Notes: generated from the sequence alone by a model not told the origin. Shown: positions 1 to 12,792, numbered from the stretch's first letter. The stretch: 64,000 nt of DNA from Chromera velia (GCA_018398765.1 JAHBMJ010005019.1:1-64000); one strand, 5' to 3'. Numbers and translations: made by a program.

Positions 1-558
1 CTACATCTAGGTTAACATATTGATTGATATAATCAATTTACTGCATGATTGATTAAACTGTTCCAATATCTTCTTTTGTGGCACTTTAAATTTTGCACAA
101 TTTTTTATTTATAATTAAATTTATAATTTTTCATCTAGTTTTTCATCTAGCTGTTCGTTAACTCAGACTCGACTGTTTGATCCAGAGTTACAAGCTAGTG
201 CTAGACAGTATCAATAAGTTAACTAGCGAATTAAGTATATATGAGATTAATTTTTAAAAAAATGAATGATTGTTCCGATTTTTTAAATTTTGACAACAAA
301 ATATCTATATAATGTTATATCGTTGGGGAAAAAACATTTAAGACCTGGTTATCATTGGTTCAGAAGTTGTAATCAGAATTTCATTTCAATATATAAATTT
401 ACCATGCATACCAAGCTGTGTTACCTATAACTAGATTAAAATTTACTTCCAAAATGACTTGAATTAAGTGTTTTCTATTCTATCAAAGAATTGTATCTAG
501 TATCATATATATCCAGGTCCGACTTGAGGGCAAAAGTCCATTTATGAAGGCACAAGCC
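1..558. mobile_element. Terminus of a family A TIR transposon, truncated by the window edge
   Basis: This AT-rich block is the reverse complement of the left end of the complete family A element at 17813-22188. Both share the 45-base terminal inverted repeat (here 514-558, ending GGCACAAGCC) and roughly 500 bases of subterminal sequence. The terminus points right, so the rest of this copy lies left of base 1. Its target-site duplication cannot be checked because the other end is missing. I see no coding sequence in it. Confidence 0.85.
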
Positions 559-1482
559 TAAGATGGCTACTCGCAGAGTCGGACGCGTGCTCGGATTGGC
601 TGACTTAGAGGATCATTAGATAGTACCTGAGATGAAATAAATATAACAAAAAGAAAGTCTTAGAAAGAAACAAAGGGAAAGACACCGTATGAAAGACAGT
701 AAACGCTGTATCAGTCGCTTACAATGGGAGGGTCACCAGTCTGCAGGGACACCTACAGATATAAGTGAGTGGGGACGCCCACGAATAAACCCCCAGAAGA
801 ACTGATTATGCCAAGCAGAAGTACTCTCCAAAATAGAAGATCTTAGAAGAGGAAGATACCCAATTCTGAAAAGAGCCGCATCACAGATGGAAGGGTTGAG
901 ACAAACAGAGGCACAGTGACAAACATAGTAAGAGAAAAGATGGAAGAGGCTCACAGGAGTCAAGCTGACCACTAGCTGGCAAGGAAATGTAGAAAAGACA
1001 GTCAGACAAGTACTTTTGACGGATAGGAAAGATAATAGTACGTAGGAAGGGACAACCTTGGATATAGCAGGAGGAAATAAGCAACGGAAGAAAAGGAGAC
1101 GGCTTAGCAACATCACTAGTGTGAACCATCACCAAACAGAAAAAGAAGCGAAGCAGGAAGACTGAGAAGTACAAAACCATAAAGAAGTCTTCCATTTCAA
1201 GCTAGTTACAAAAGATTTCAAGGGGGGCACGCGCGATAACTGCGCGAGACGCAAAGAAAGACTTAACATGTTGAGGGTAGAAGAATAGAAAAAGACTTGA
1301 AATATGCATGAAAAGACTTTTAAATTTCACAACTGACGAGATTTCTTTGGTAACTTTCTTCTAACAGATCACATATTCCAACCAACTTTCTCTCAAATGA
1401 AACCTAAATCAGCATAAACCAGAAGTTTTGTCGCGAAACAACTTTCGAACGAACAATCACCCTCTTCGTACAAACTGTCAAC
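559..1482. other. Intergenic stretch, no gene recognised
   Basis: The sequence is mixed and purine-rich on the plus strand. Minus-strand reading frames here are short, hydrophobic and low in complexity, with no domain I recognise. I found no repeat partner for it elsewhere in the window. Confidence 0.5.
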
Positions 1483-1626
1483 ATGGATAAAAGGGAAGTC
1501 AAACCTCTCTGGAAAGGATATCCTCACAGTCCTGCATCGAGCGTGGACTCTCTCCCTAATCACCCTTCCACCGAACTGCCATCAATCAAAGTCAAAGAAG
1601 AGGAGGTAGAGGCAGGCTGAGCTTCA

Positions 1627-2016
1627 ATGACTGTAAATGCTGACCTTGGGGACGAGGACCATGAGGGTATGTTTGGCTCGCCCGACAACGAAGAGGAACA
1701 GCCCAAGGGGGATCAACCCCTCAAAGCTGAGCCTTATCACCCATATAACACTAGACTTGTATCCGGTGTCATCTCCAGGGTCCTGATTAGTACCATGCTC
1801 CTCGCCATGCTCAAGGACTACGAGAAAGACCAGGCGAAGAAAGCTAAGAAGGTAAAGAAGACAGCTGACCCGATTGAAGAGGAAACTGAAGAGAGGTGCC
1901 AGGAACACATGGACGATGATTCCTCAGAAGATTTTGGCTACGACGGTGATGACGATGATTCTGACTGGGAACCCGAACCACCCAAGAAGAGACCCAGAGT
2001 CATCAAGAGGGAGTGA
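1627..2016 (+). CDS. Hypothetical acidic protein with a basic nuclear-localisation-like tail
   Basis: A 129-codon ORF. The N-terminal third is acidic. The middle has a lysine-rich stretch (residues about 66-84), and the C-terminal 35 residues are Asp/Glu-rich and end in PKKRPRVIKRE, which resembles a classical monopartite nuclear localisation signal. A second frame-compatible ORF lies just upstream, from ATG 1483 to a TGA at 1618-1620, only six bases before ATG 1627. The two segments (45 and 129 codons) may be one gene with a nonsense mutation, two small ORFs, or exons of a gene I cannot model. The protein resembles no family I know. A gag-like protein of an unrecognised retroelement is possible, since gag-only elements occur elsewhere in this window. 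Confidence 0.35.
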   Translation: MTVNADLGDEDHEGMFGSPDNEEEQPKGDQPLKAEPYHPYNTRLVSGVISRVLISTMLLAMLKDYEKDQAKKAKKVKKTADPIEEETEERCQEHMDDDSSEDFGYDGDDDDSDWEPEPPKKRPRVIKRE

Positions 2017-3540
2017 ACAGCTGAAGAAAAGGGAAAAGAGGGGACATACGATTCGTTTGCCTTCAGAATAACTTTCGTCTGACTGTTATTTTGCCTGTCA
2101 GTGACCGTTGATTCACCCGAATGTCATTTCGCATCCAGTTTCGCATGCATACAGGAGTTTCAGTGAAAAATAATATCGGCTTGCACGCATGCATGCATGA
2201 CAATGCGCGAGAACCCTCAAACTCAGAATAAAATGTGTTCTTAGCGAGGGAATCTGGCCACCCACGATAGGGCCCGTGGGACATGCCCCAAAAACCAGTG
2301 GTCCACCGGTTTTTTTCCAAGGGTTCGTGGAAGCGAGGGAATGCATGCATGAAGCGGTATAGCAATAAATTTGATCGATTACGTACGTGAGGCATCAGAC
2401 TATACCTGAGTCCCATGTAATTAAGGGTAAAGCGTACCCTACATGCTCTGAGCAGACCCAGCACGGAATACCTTCGCATGACAGACCTTCCATACATGCT
2501 AATACATGTCATAGTAATTTATTTGGGCGTGGAACCCCAAACTTTAAAAGGGGGCATGTGTTATATAGTAGTGGAACCCCAAACTTTAAAAACAGAAATA
2601 AATAGGCCCTAAGTACTAGAAGGTCTAGACTGAGAATAGACCCTAAGTACTAAAAGGCCTAGACTTAGAATAATACCCGACCAAGCAATACTGAGACATC
2701 CGATCGAGCTATATAAAGCTCTAGTCAGGGCTAGTATGGAATTCATGCAGTGAGAAAGGCCGAGCTAAAAGACTTGTACCATGAGTAAAGCCGAGCTAAA
2801 GTCCTTCAAGACCTAGTCTTTCGACTCAGAAGTCTTTCGAGCCATGCCAAGATAAAATCATGCTGAACCAAGGCTAAGCCAGCCAACCACGGCCTGCCTC
2901 ACATCAAAGATGGACTGCATGTTGCATGCGCAAAAGACTTTCTGGAAGACTCAATAAACAACACAAAGTCTTTCAATCAGCAAAACAAGATCAGAAATTT
3001 AAGTGATACTTTAAACAAGATCAGATCGACAATTCTGCACTTTTTGGAAAACAATTCCCTTTGAGAAAATCAACCTGCAAACAGTATTGAACACAGCACT
3101 CAACGTTAGACTCTTATGCTATACGGGGCTTATATCCTATCTCTGCCTAGGACTAGGTTTCTTAGAGATCCTTATAGATTCTGGTTGCCTTCTGACGAAT
3201 AGGGTTAGAGCAGTACAGAACAACGGCGAGACGGCGATGAGACAGTAAGTACTGTATAGAGCATAGAAGAGAACAGAAGAATAATACAGAAATAAGATCA
3301 AAGAATAGAGAAAGAAAGATCATCCTTTCATACCCTAAACCATTAGTGGTGAAGGGAGTGGTGAAAAGGAGGAGAGATATAAGATAAAGAAATGATTGGG
3401 TAGAAAGAAAGAAAAATATAGATCAGAGATAAAGACGACAGAATATTTTGTCACAGTACTTTAAGATTTTCAGTGTTATATTCTTTTTTTGCCAGCTAGG
3501 TTCTAAGGGCCTTTTGTACTGAGACCCCTATTCTAAGATT
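2017..3540. repeat. Non-coding stretch with short tandem duplications
   Basis: The motif GGAACCCCAAACTTTAAAA occurs twice, 42 bases apart (about 2531 and 2573). It is followed by two copies of a 35-base unit containing CCTAAGTACTA (2604-2673). The sequence AAAAGGGGGCATGTGTTATA near 2548-2567 looks like a polypurine tract followed by an LTR start, but I found no second copy, so an LTR cannot be claimed. GCATGC-type runs lie at 2188-2200. No gene is recognised. Confidence 0.4.
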
Positions 3541-3866
3541 CAGCTTAATTCCATCATACATCTGACGTACGCAAGCGTGCGAACGGCCCTGGAAAGTCCT
3601 ATAGCTAGCTTAGCATGCATGTACAACGGTTTGTATGAGTCCCGACGACTCGGTGTAGAAAGTTTTGTATGCACCAAGGACGAGGTCGTCAGCCTGAAAT
3701 TGGAGCCCACGCATGCCCACGCTGTTCCGGTACCAATTTGTTGAGTGCCCCACGCTACGCTTTCCGGGGCCATGTTCCATCGTAGAATTACCTCTCTTGG
3801 AAGCGAAAAGAGGTTGCTGACGGACCCATCGGGTGATGAAGTTAGGCTCTCTGCAGGAATCTTGCT

Positions 3867-4367
3867 TCAGAGTCCGTGCGAGCTGCTGTACGACTCAGAG
3901 TGTCTGTCCGGTCCACCGTCTACATAAGGAGCTCCCACTCCTCCAGTCATCAGTCCTTGGGACTTCCTTTGATAGATCTCAAGTTCGTTCCGGTAAAGTA
4001 GTGCAGTGAGATCACCTGGATCTCCAAATCTTTTTTTCCTTCGCCCATTTGGGTCGAATCTTCCTGAAGATACCAGATGGTCAGCACGGTGTTTCTCCCA
4101 AGCCGTCTCGTCTCGTCTCTGCTCGCGTTGCATTGCCAAGATGTCTGTTCAAGTTACACACTGCAAGTATGGACGGAATGTTGAACCCTCCTCCTGATAC
4201 GCGCATGTTTGTATTCCAGAGTCTCCTTCGCGTCTTTCCGCCATGGTAGCACCCCTAGCTCCGCTACACTTTTGCACGCAGACCGTCCGCCTGCCCGCCT
4301 CCCAGCATGCCCAGCTGCATGGCTCGACGGTATTGGTGGGAGGTTTACTGCGCAGTGGATTGACCAA
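3867..4367 (-). CDS. Weak hypothetical ORF pair separated by one TGA
   Basis: Two minus-strand segments (4367-4149 and 4139-3867) share one frame and are separated only by a TGA at 4149-4151 and a few codons. The lower part is rich in charged residues (Lys, Arg, Glu, Asp) and reads like a soluble protein, but I recognise no family. It lies upstream of the hydrolase gene on the opposite strand, so a divergent gene with introns is possible. The stop and lack of homology keep this low. Confidence 0.15.
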
Positions 4368-4546
4368 ATAAACATCACGGCTGACTCTCCAGCATTTTGA
4401 ATGTCTAGCGAGCCGTTCGAACGGCTACAAACAATGGAATCACGGATGTCCTGCATCGGCACGCACGGACTCCTTGTTCATCCCCTCAGTTACACGGCCG
4501 CACAGGTCTTCACATTTATGACATCCTCCCTCCCGCAGACCTGGAT

Positions 4547-4750
4547 AAATGAATGAATGAATGAATGAATGAATGAATGAATGAAGGAAGGAAGGAAGGA
4601 ATTGCTTGGTGAAAGCTGGCGTGCCACTACTTAGGCTCTGATTTTTGAATGGCGGAGGGATTGGCTCGCTAAAACCTTTATTGTTTTTGAATTGCAGCGA
4701 AAGGATTACAAAATGAGTTCGCATGAAAAGAGAGCGCACGCAATACAATT

Positions 4751-4798
<48 letters not shown>

Positions 4799-4808
4799 GC
4801 GCGCGCGC
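4547..4808. repeat. Microsatellites upstream of the hydrolase gene
   Basis: A (GAAT)n run at 4547-4583 passes into (GAAG)n to about 4601. A (CT)n run of about 42 bases at 4755-4796 is followed directly by (GC)n at 4797-4808. The CT/GC tract ends 60 bases before the preferred start codon of the hydrolase, so it lies in the likely 5' UTR or promoter. Pyrimidine tracts and alternating GC can influence transcription, but nothing here shows that they do. Confidence 0.9.
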
Positions 4809-4867
4809 CTGTTCACGAAATGTCTCCACTCTCACTTCCGCCCTTGCTGTCTGGATGTCTGCAGAGA

Positions 4868-6097
4868 ATGGATATCGTTCTCTGGTCCCTGCTTCCTTTG
4901 GCGTTGTTGCTTTGTCCACCTCTGGCCGACTGTCGCGTGTACACGCCTGACGGGTTTTCGAATGAATTCGTGAGGTTCCAACAAAAGGGGAAGGGGGGTA
5001 GGCAGGATGGAAAACTAAGCGACGGAAAGGGAAAGAAGAGGGTGCACGGCGACCCGTCTCTGATCGGTGACAGCGGGACACTGAGCAGTCTGAGGGGCTT
5101 GACTGAGGGGGTCGTGTGTGAGGACAAGCGCGTGATGACGGACGTCTTTTGGGATGCTTCTCGGAGAGAGGCAAGTGAGGTGGTCATCATTGTACCTGGA
5201 TTTCTTCAGTCGAAGAACAGACATACCGACCAAGCGTTACAGTTGGCTTCGAGGGGTTTCGTTGCAGTCGTGCCTTCTCCGAAGCGCTTTGCAGATCATG
5301 CGAAAAACGCAAAAGACATCAGCAGGCTCATCGATTGGTTGGGACGGGAAAACGGAGACAGGAAATCTCCCCTTTTCTCGCGACTGGACATGCAGAGCAT
5401 TGGACTTTTGGGCCACTCTGCAGGGGGTCTTGCAGCAGTTCTCTGTGCTGCTCATGATTTCCGTGTGTCCGTGCTGTCGCTGATGGACCCGGTCGACTTC
5501 AAGGACATGGGCAAGAGGGCAGCTCGGTCGGGGGGTCTGGACAAATGCGCTGTCGGGATCACTTGCTCAGATCCGTCGCCAGCAAATAAGTGGGGTGATC
5601 CATTTCGGTTTTTTGATGCAATGGCATCTGTTCCTTTAAGACGCCTGGTGCATGTCCAAGGCGCCAGTCACTCAGACCCCCAGTGTCCTACCAACTGGGC
5701 TTCTCGGTGGTTTTGTGGGCAGCCTGGGAAGGCGTATCAGAGAAGATATTTCCAGTTTTCGCTTTCATGGATGGACCTTTTCCTGAAGGGAAAGGTCGCA
5801 TCTGCGCTTCCTTGGGCAGTTGACAGGTCCCAAATCCGGCAGACGGCAGGGGAGAGTTTCGGGATGGTTTCTCTTGTGGACAGACTGGGGGGACTTGTGC
5901 GTGTGTGTAGAGAAAACAGTCCAGCAGACCTGCATGGTCATGTATCTGTACAAAGAGCCGCTGGGGTGGTTGACTTTCATGTCGGTGATTTGCGCTCTTT
6001 CTCTGCTGCAATGAAAAAGTTCCTCTTTGTAAGGAATGAAAGAAGGCGGACAAAGCTTAAGGGGCGGTTTCTGCTTCATCGGGATGCACTGCGGTAG
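4868..6097 (+). CDS. Secreted chlorophyllase-like alpha/beta hydrolase
   Basis: A 409-residue protein if translation starts at ATG 4868. That start gives a typical signal peptide (short polar start, long Leu/Ala/Pro-rich hydrophobic core to about residue 22). The in-frame ATG at 4820 would add 16 residues before it and is less likely. The nucleophile elbow is GHSAGG with Ser184. Asp207 (in LMDPVD) and His268 (in GASHSDP) complete a Ser-Asp-His triad with spacing like chlorophyllases and related lipases. The segment VVIIVPGFLQS matches the first strand and oxyanion loop. Cysteines follow the His as in secreted relatives. Chlorophyllases cleave phytol from chlorophyll, but substrate is not shown here; another esterase or lipase is possible. 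The C-terminal 120 residues after the fold are unrecognised and may hide an unspliced 3' end. It is uninterrupted, unlike the transposon genes around it, so it is the best host gene in the window. Confidence 0.75.
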   Translation: MDIVLWSLLPLALLLCPPLADCRVYTPDGFSNEFVRFQQKGKGGRQDGKLSDGKGKKRVHGDPSLIGDSGTLSSLRGLTEGVVCEDKRVMTDVFWDASRREASEVVIIVPGFLQSKNRHTDQALQLASRGFVAVVPSPKRFADHAKNAKDISRLIDWLGRENGDRKSPLFSRLDMQSIGLLGHSAGGLAAVLCAAHDFRVSVLSLMDPVDFKDMGKRAARSGGLDKCAVGITCSDPSPANKWGDPFRFFDAMASVPLRRLVHVQGASHSDPQCPTNWASRWFCGQPGKAYQRRYFQFSLSWMDLFLKGKVASALPWAVDRSQIRQTAGESFGMVSLVDRLGGLVRVCRENSPADLHGHVSVQRAAGVVDFHVGDLRSFSAAMKKFLFVRNERRRTKLKGRFLLHRDALR

Positions 6098-6922
6098 TTC
6101 GTTGTCTTCCAGGTTGTCATCTAGGTTGTCATTCAATTACTTGATGGTGTGTCATATCATATACTACATGTGATTTCAAAATTTCTATTCATTTTTGAAT
6201 TTAATAAAATTTAATTTCGGATTTAATTTCCGTTAAATATTCATAAATTAGCTATACAGCCTATACTCAATTAAATTCACATCTTTGTGATTTAAATCTA
6301 ACCTAGGCTCCGCACTACATAAAAAAAAAATAAAAGAAGAGAAAAAGTTTTTTTTTATGAATTTTTTTTTTTTTTTTAAAGCATTCAATAGGCATTGGGC
6401 AAACAACTGAAGTTCAAGTGTTGCAAGAGTGCTAGGCGTTGGCTAAAAAAAAAAAAAAAAAGATTTCCTAAAACCCTTTACTATTTTTCTTTTTTTTTTC
6501 TTTTTCAGTCAAACAACTCTTGTTTAAGTGTTGCACAAGTGTTGTTCATACGTTGTACCTAGTGTTGCATAACTGTTGTTAAGTGTTGTTAAGAGTAGAA
6601 AAGTAAAAAAGAAAATCTCCTGATCGCTTATTTTTTTTCTTTAGCCGACGCCTAGCAAGAGTCTGCAAGAGTGTTACACGGGGTGTTGCGTTGAAAACCA
6701 TATATTTTTCAGTTGATAAATAAAAAAAAAATAAAAGATTGGAAACTTTTTTTTTTTTTATGTGGAGTACAGAGCCTGGAATCCAACTAACTGAACTCTA
6801 TAGTGTTTATTCAACTTTATTCTAGATTTAAATTAATCTAAACTTAATTTGGTATAACAAAACGCTAAATTGAATTCCAAAGCTAAGTGTGAGCATGCTG
6901 ACTTTAAATCGAGTAAAACTTC
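6098..6922. repeat. AT-rich foldback region
   Basis: An outer inverted repeat pairs 6301-6336 (CTAGGCTCCGCACTACAT followed by an A run) with about 6747-6780 (complement, GGCTCTGTACTCCACAT). An inner pair, GCTAGGCGTTGGCTAAA at 6431-6447 and its near complement at 6640-6656, flanks GTGTTG-rich sequence. Together they form a nested foldback of about 480 bases with A and T homopolymers, typical of a small non-autonomous transposon. A similar boundary motif (CTAGGTGCCGCACATAAAAA) occurs near 55561. No gene is seen. Confidence 0.55.
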
Positions 6923-6928
6923 AACCAA

Positions 6929-7686
6929 GTGAAAAGTAGAGTCTCACCTCTCTCGAGATTCCTCCAGTGAAATCCTATGAGCCCTCCCGTATTGATCCTC
7001 TAGCCTGTTTAGAGGACTCCTCAAACTGCTATACTCCTGAATTCCTGGCCCTCTCCTACTAGAGGACCATAGCGAATACGTTGACATAACGCACTCGTCT
7101 AGACCAATACAGATGGGCGGAAATAAATATCTGATCAGTCTTTTCACCAGACAGAAAATCTATGAACCTCCACAGTCTACAGAAAGCTCCTGCTGGTGGC
7201 CTTATACAATACTCAGAGCACAAAAGAACTACAGAGACATATAAGGCACAGTACAGTTCCTAAATATGAAGCTCTGTCAATCCCTAGGTCAAGTCTCCCA
7301 CTCAAACAGACGGTAACTGCCCGTAACTGCCGTGCACATCTGTCTGATTGTCTAGAAATTAATTCGACCGGAATTAATTCTGAAGCCTCCAATAGTATAC
7401 GCGCACCATCGTAATAATTAAATCCTATATGAAAGCTCGGAGCACATACCACCACGGTGAGTGCCTCGGGTATATTTCTTACGCCAAAGTGTATGCAGGC
7501 CATACCATAGAACTCACAACATGCACACCTCTATCGCAGGCGCCCCGCCTCCCCGTATGGCCGGGCCGCCACGTGCGCGCGTCGCTCCTTTCTCTGGCTC
7601 GGGATGAAGGAACGAATGGAAAGGCCGGGACCGGAATTCACCCTCCGTGAATCCGACCAGGAACGGGACCATCGTTTTCTTTCACA
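6929..7686 (-). repeat. 3' LTR of Copia-1
   Basis: This 758-bp LTR aligns with the one at 33033-33787. On the minus strand it begins TGTGAAAG and ends CTTTTCAC. Just inside it (7687-7715, read on the minus strand) is the G-rich sequence GGGGGCTTGGGAGGGTG, a plausible polypurine tract. In the first roughly 270 aligned bases I count about 20 transitions, one transversion and one short indel relative to the 5' LTR. Confidence 0.9.
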
Positions 7687-10583
7687 CACACCCTCCCAAG
7701 CCCCCGAGGAAAAACTATGGAGCACGTAGCACAACACACCCCCCTCTGACGAGGGGGAATCAGGAAGCATGAGAAAAGACCTTTCTTTAATCACCCGGCT
7801 CCCCAATTTTCCTTTTTCTCTTTTTCTGACGCTCGACCATTGCCTGCCAGTCACCGCAACTGGCGGCCTAATGGGAGTGTCCTCCTTTTAACTAAAGGAC
7901 CACAATATACAGGCAGGGTAATCCGCATATGCAAACAGGCAATTGCTGCAGGAGGCTCCTGTGTCAAACACAGATTCAGAGGCCCTGCAGCGAGATTCTG
8001 AAGCAACGCTCCTCATCTAAGCAAGTTATAAAAATACAGCATCTCCCAAACTGCCTAAACACTGCCCCGCCACTATAGTCAGCAGGCCAGAACGTGTACT
8101 CATTAGTTGGACGCAGCCACGCCGGGATGTGCCCCACATACACGCAGATCAAAACGCCTACACATCAGAAGATATGCAGGGAAGGGATTGCCATAGGTCC
8201 TCCCCTTTCCCCACACCTGAAACGGAGACTACTTTTCCTCCTAACCAACATAGCACAAACATAAAAGAATTACTCATGGATCATTTACCGCCTCTCTTTT
8301 CATTCATTTTTCTTGTGCTCTCATGTATCATCCTCTACAGACATTATTTATTATCCTTTAACAAGTGAGAGCACACCGGGCTTACACGTGTGTAGGGCAA
8401 ACAGGGAAATGGAAACCAGCCGACCAGGCTGGAGGCTAGGCTGGAGGGAAGAAAAAAACGAAACCACACCGGAGAAAGCGAAAAGAACAGCAAAGAACAC
8501 AAGTCTCGAGCCCATGCCTTTTTATGCTCACGAACGCATGGAACACACAGCCCATCTGCCTTCAGATGGAGCCCCGCCCCACACGCAGAAAACCGATGAT
8601 ATCGAGCATACAGGAGCCTACGCTACCTACAATGCTTCCTTCACCAGACAGACCCTGCGCTGATTCAGAACGTACGAAAAAAATAAAAGAAAGAAAGACA
8701 AACAAAATATAAGCATTCCTCATACAAATCATAATGCAGTTCATTTGTAATCAAGAGCTTTTGACAGCCCTGGCAGGCCCTGATACTTTGGCAAGGAGAC
8801 CCAATCTTACAGAACAGGCCCGTTAAAAGTAAAATCCTTACCACCTTCTCCCCCAATACTTCCTTTCCTTCTTTCACGCACTCGTACATACGGTATGTGT
8901 GGATGGCCCCCACGACCACCACAAAGGGAAGGAAAAATGTTTTGCTTGCCTTACCCATCCTACTCTAGTTCGGGTCGGCCATGTGTCAGGGCGTCGGCAT
9001 CGCAAGCCCCCCTAACGCCAACCGGCAGCTCAAGGAAAACACAACTATAAAAGGTCTCTGCCTACATAGACAGGACGGGAAAGCCTTCCATCCTAGCTTC
9101 TTTCCATCTATGAAAACGAATTTAAAACGGAAAACCCGAAGACGCCCACACCTGGATAGCGCCCACCGTCCATGCACACCCCTATGATACGATGAGCTTC
9201 CCCGGGCCGTGCGGAAATCCAAACAAAGAAGAGAGAGAGAGAGAAAACAAACATACCCAAACGAATTGCACTTCAAGGAAGGTGCCCCCGAGGCACCCCC
9301 TACCCCTTCACGCATGCCTTGCAGAAAAAAACAAAACTACAGGAGAGCTACCATGCACTCCCCTGATCTTCTGGGGAAAGGATTTCATAAATACAAACCA
9401 ACAAAACCAAACACACCCGGACTTACACTCACCCCTAACCTGACCTCCCACAGTGGAGGACAGACTTCAAGCAGGATGAGATACCGGCAGAGGAAAGAAA
9501 CGCTCATAACACATTTGAGCTCTTATTCTCACCCAAATGCCCCCTACACTTGGATCGGATCTCTCTTTTCACGGCACTCACACATCTGGACGCGACAGTT
9601 CATTCATGAACGCAAGATGCCCTTGCGATCCTACCGAAGCGCTGTGCAAAGAGAGAGAAGTGACAAAGAGACGAAAAGTTTCGGTGTGTGCACAGCGGTC
9701 TTTCCCCCTGCCTAAGCTACCACCTGCCAGATGTAATACTCCCCGTGAGCACCCTCCTCCCTTTCTATCTACATTCTCTCGTGGATTCACTCGGGGGTGA
9801 TGCAAATCCCTGACAGGGGGGGAGTCTCAGACGAAAGTACAGATCAAAACGCTGGTCAGGCAGCATGTAAACTCCATCACCACAACAGATCGCAGACAGG
9901 CAACCAGTTTATAAACAGACACAAACTTGCAGCTTATTCACACCCCTCATGCTAGCTGACAGCGTTCTTTCAGGCTGCCTAACTAGTCTGGCCAAGCCTG
10001 TTCTGCTCAAAACGGAGGAAAGAAAAGTGCACAGGGATCGGATTGTTTGAGTGCATTGGGCATTCACTTTCGCAGCGAAAACAGCCCGTCTGTTTCCTGC
10101 GCATGTACCTTTTATATAGACGGGCACCGGACATAGAGTGCAAGACCATGGATATGCGCAGATAGGGTAATGCCTCCTTATGAATGTCGAATTCACCCGC
10201 CCATACGCCCTACATAAATGACCTTAAACGGTCCATGCTCGTCCGTTCCACCCGAACTGCCCTAAAAAAATTGATACTCGGTTTACATAAAATTTGGGCC
10301 CGCTTCTTGCATGACCTCATGCATTGCTCGAGCATTGGATGCTTTGCCCATGACGCAGAGGCACGTGCGCCATCTACGTCTGACTTAGAGCGGTGAAGAA
10401 AAACACGCAAACACGAACATAAACAGGATGAGAGAGAACAAGACAACTACCGAATATGCATGGCTATAGAAGTTCATGGAAGGGTGCAGTGAGAGAGGAC
10501 CCGCTCCTCTGACTTTCTTGTTTTCCTGCCTAACTCTTCTTACTCTCCTGCTTGGCTGAGCCCACGCCCACCCAGCAGGAAAG
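7687..10583. other. Copia-1 internal 3' region, no gene recognised
   Basis: The stretch lies between the 3' LTR and the nested inverted-repeat element. Reading frames are short on both strands and carry no retroelement or host domain I recognise. A short GA run lies near 9231-9244. It probably represents the long 3' untranslated part of Copia-1 or unrecognised insertions. Confidence 0.5.
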
Positions 10584-11167
10584 AAAAAATTTTTTAAAAT
10601 GGTCTCCAACACCCAAACAGTCTCCAAAATTATGAAGTATCTACATATTTTCTAGAGCATTTTAAAACAATTTCTAATGATATTAAACATTGTTTTGTTG
10701 TTTAAACTGCATTTACAATAAGCTCAACTATCAGAATGTATAGTAGAATTAATAATGATAATACCTAGGATGATACATATTACAATATAACTATACATTC
10801 ATGTACGTACATATATATGAATAAGATACGGAAAATTTATAATACTATAACTGATTCTTAAATTTGGTCTAATTCATGTTTGAAATTTGCTTTAAATAAA
10901 TGAAAACAGTTAAAGAAATGAAAACATTAAAGTAATTTACAGGCATAAAACGGTGAGTAGTTGTTTGTATAAATAAACATTCATAAGATACCATCTAGGA
11001 TGGATGCAGGTGCACCTTCACCTAGACCTTCACCTGCCAGAGTGTACCGCTCTAAAAGTTGACACCGAAACCTACAGCATCTTTCGCACCGCATATCCAA
11101 TGACTTGCTGAACTTGAAGCAATTGTTGTGCATGACGCAGTAGAAGTCCACTCTGGCTTCAATCATG

Positions 11168-11390
11168 AAACAGAATATACACACACCAGTTACACATACA
11201 CATACACACACATACATATACACACACACATACACACACAGAGAGAGAGAGAGAAAGAGAGAGAAAGAACACAAACGTGCAAACCCGCACGACCACCTCT
11301 ATATTCCTCTGCCTCCTTTTGCCTTTTGCTTTCATCTTGTGCTGAATGTTGCTTACATGTACATGCACACACGCACACACACACATACAC

Positions 11391-11438
<48 letters not shown>

Positions 11439-11584
11439 ACATATACACACAAGGCCTCAGATGCATATCTTCTTGTTTTTCTTCCTTCTTTACCGTTTTC
11501 TACATTTCATTCACCTCCCTCATACAGCTTTACACATATGCACGTATGTACTTATGTAGGTAAACATACCTGGGGGGGGGTTCA

Positions 11585-11623
<39 letters not shown>

Positions 11624-11972
11624 ACACACACACACACACATACACATACACACACACAGACAGACAAACAGACAGACAGAGTGTGTGGTGGTGGTGGGGG
11701 AAGGAGAGGAACATAGACCGGAAAAGAGCAGGCAGAGAAGCGCTGGGACGGAAGGAGACCGAGAGAGAGAGAGCATACACACATACACATATAGACATGC
11801 ACACATACATACACACATACACACACACACATACACACACACATACACACACAGACACACATACACACACACACACACACATACATACATATACATTCAC
11901 ATACACACAGACACACATACATACACACACACATACATACATATACATTCATACACATACACACACACACAC

Positions 11973-12003
<31 letters not shown>

Positions 12004-12194
12004 TACACACACAAACACACAAACACACGTTTACGAAGATATGCTAGTCACCAGAAGCAGAACCACATGTTGGCATTACTTTTGTTATTCTGTCTCTCTC
12101 TCTCCCTCTTCCTCTCTCTCTCTCTCTCATACACAAACGCACAAACATACATATATAGACACACACACACATACATACATACATATATACATAT

Positions 12195-12227
<33 letters not shown>

Positions 12228-12792
12228 TACACACATACACATACACACAGACACATATACACACACATATACATACACCTGCATGCATGAATTATGTCCT
12301 GATTGGAATATAGGGGCATACAGGCTCATTTTTTCAAACATATAAGCAGTAAGAGCTAGTGCTGAAATGAAAAAGCTTTTCAGCATGCATAGACCCCCCT
12401 TCTCATGCATTTATACATATATACACACACACACACATCTACACCTACACCTACACCAAGACACATACATGTACACACACTAAGATACACGCCCGCAGAG
12501 ATGCAGAAAGACTCAAAACGTAAAGGAATGGAAAAGGCTGAAAAGAAACAGAGCTTTGAGAGCCTGGCAGACCAAGAACAAGCCGCTGACGCAAATGCTA
12601 CACGATGGACCTATCTTCTACATGGGTATTCAGAGATGGTGCTTCCCTCAGATGGATTTACCTGAACACACATTCAAAGGACATACACATAGAAAAGAGT
12701 CAAAGACAACAGTAAGAACAGGAAGAGGAAAAAAAAAAGAAAATTCAAAAGGTTTCAAAATAATCTGGAAACCAGCCCCTGAGGATTTGTCT

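Noticed and set aside
2063-2512. 149-residue minus-strand ORF
   Set aside because: It crosses GCATGC repeats, has no domain and no coding-like composition.
2548-3540. LTR beginning at TGTGTTATATAG after a G-rich tract
   Set aside because: No second copy, primer site or TSD is visible, so a solo LTR cannot be distinguished from chance.
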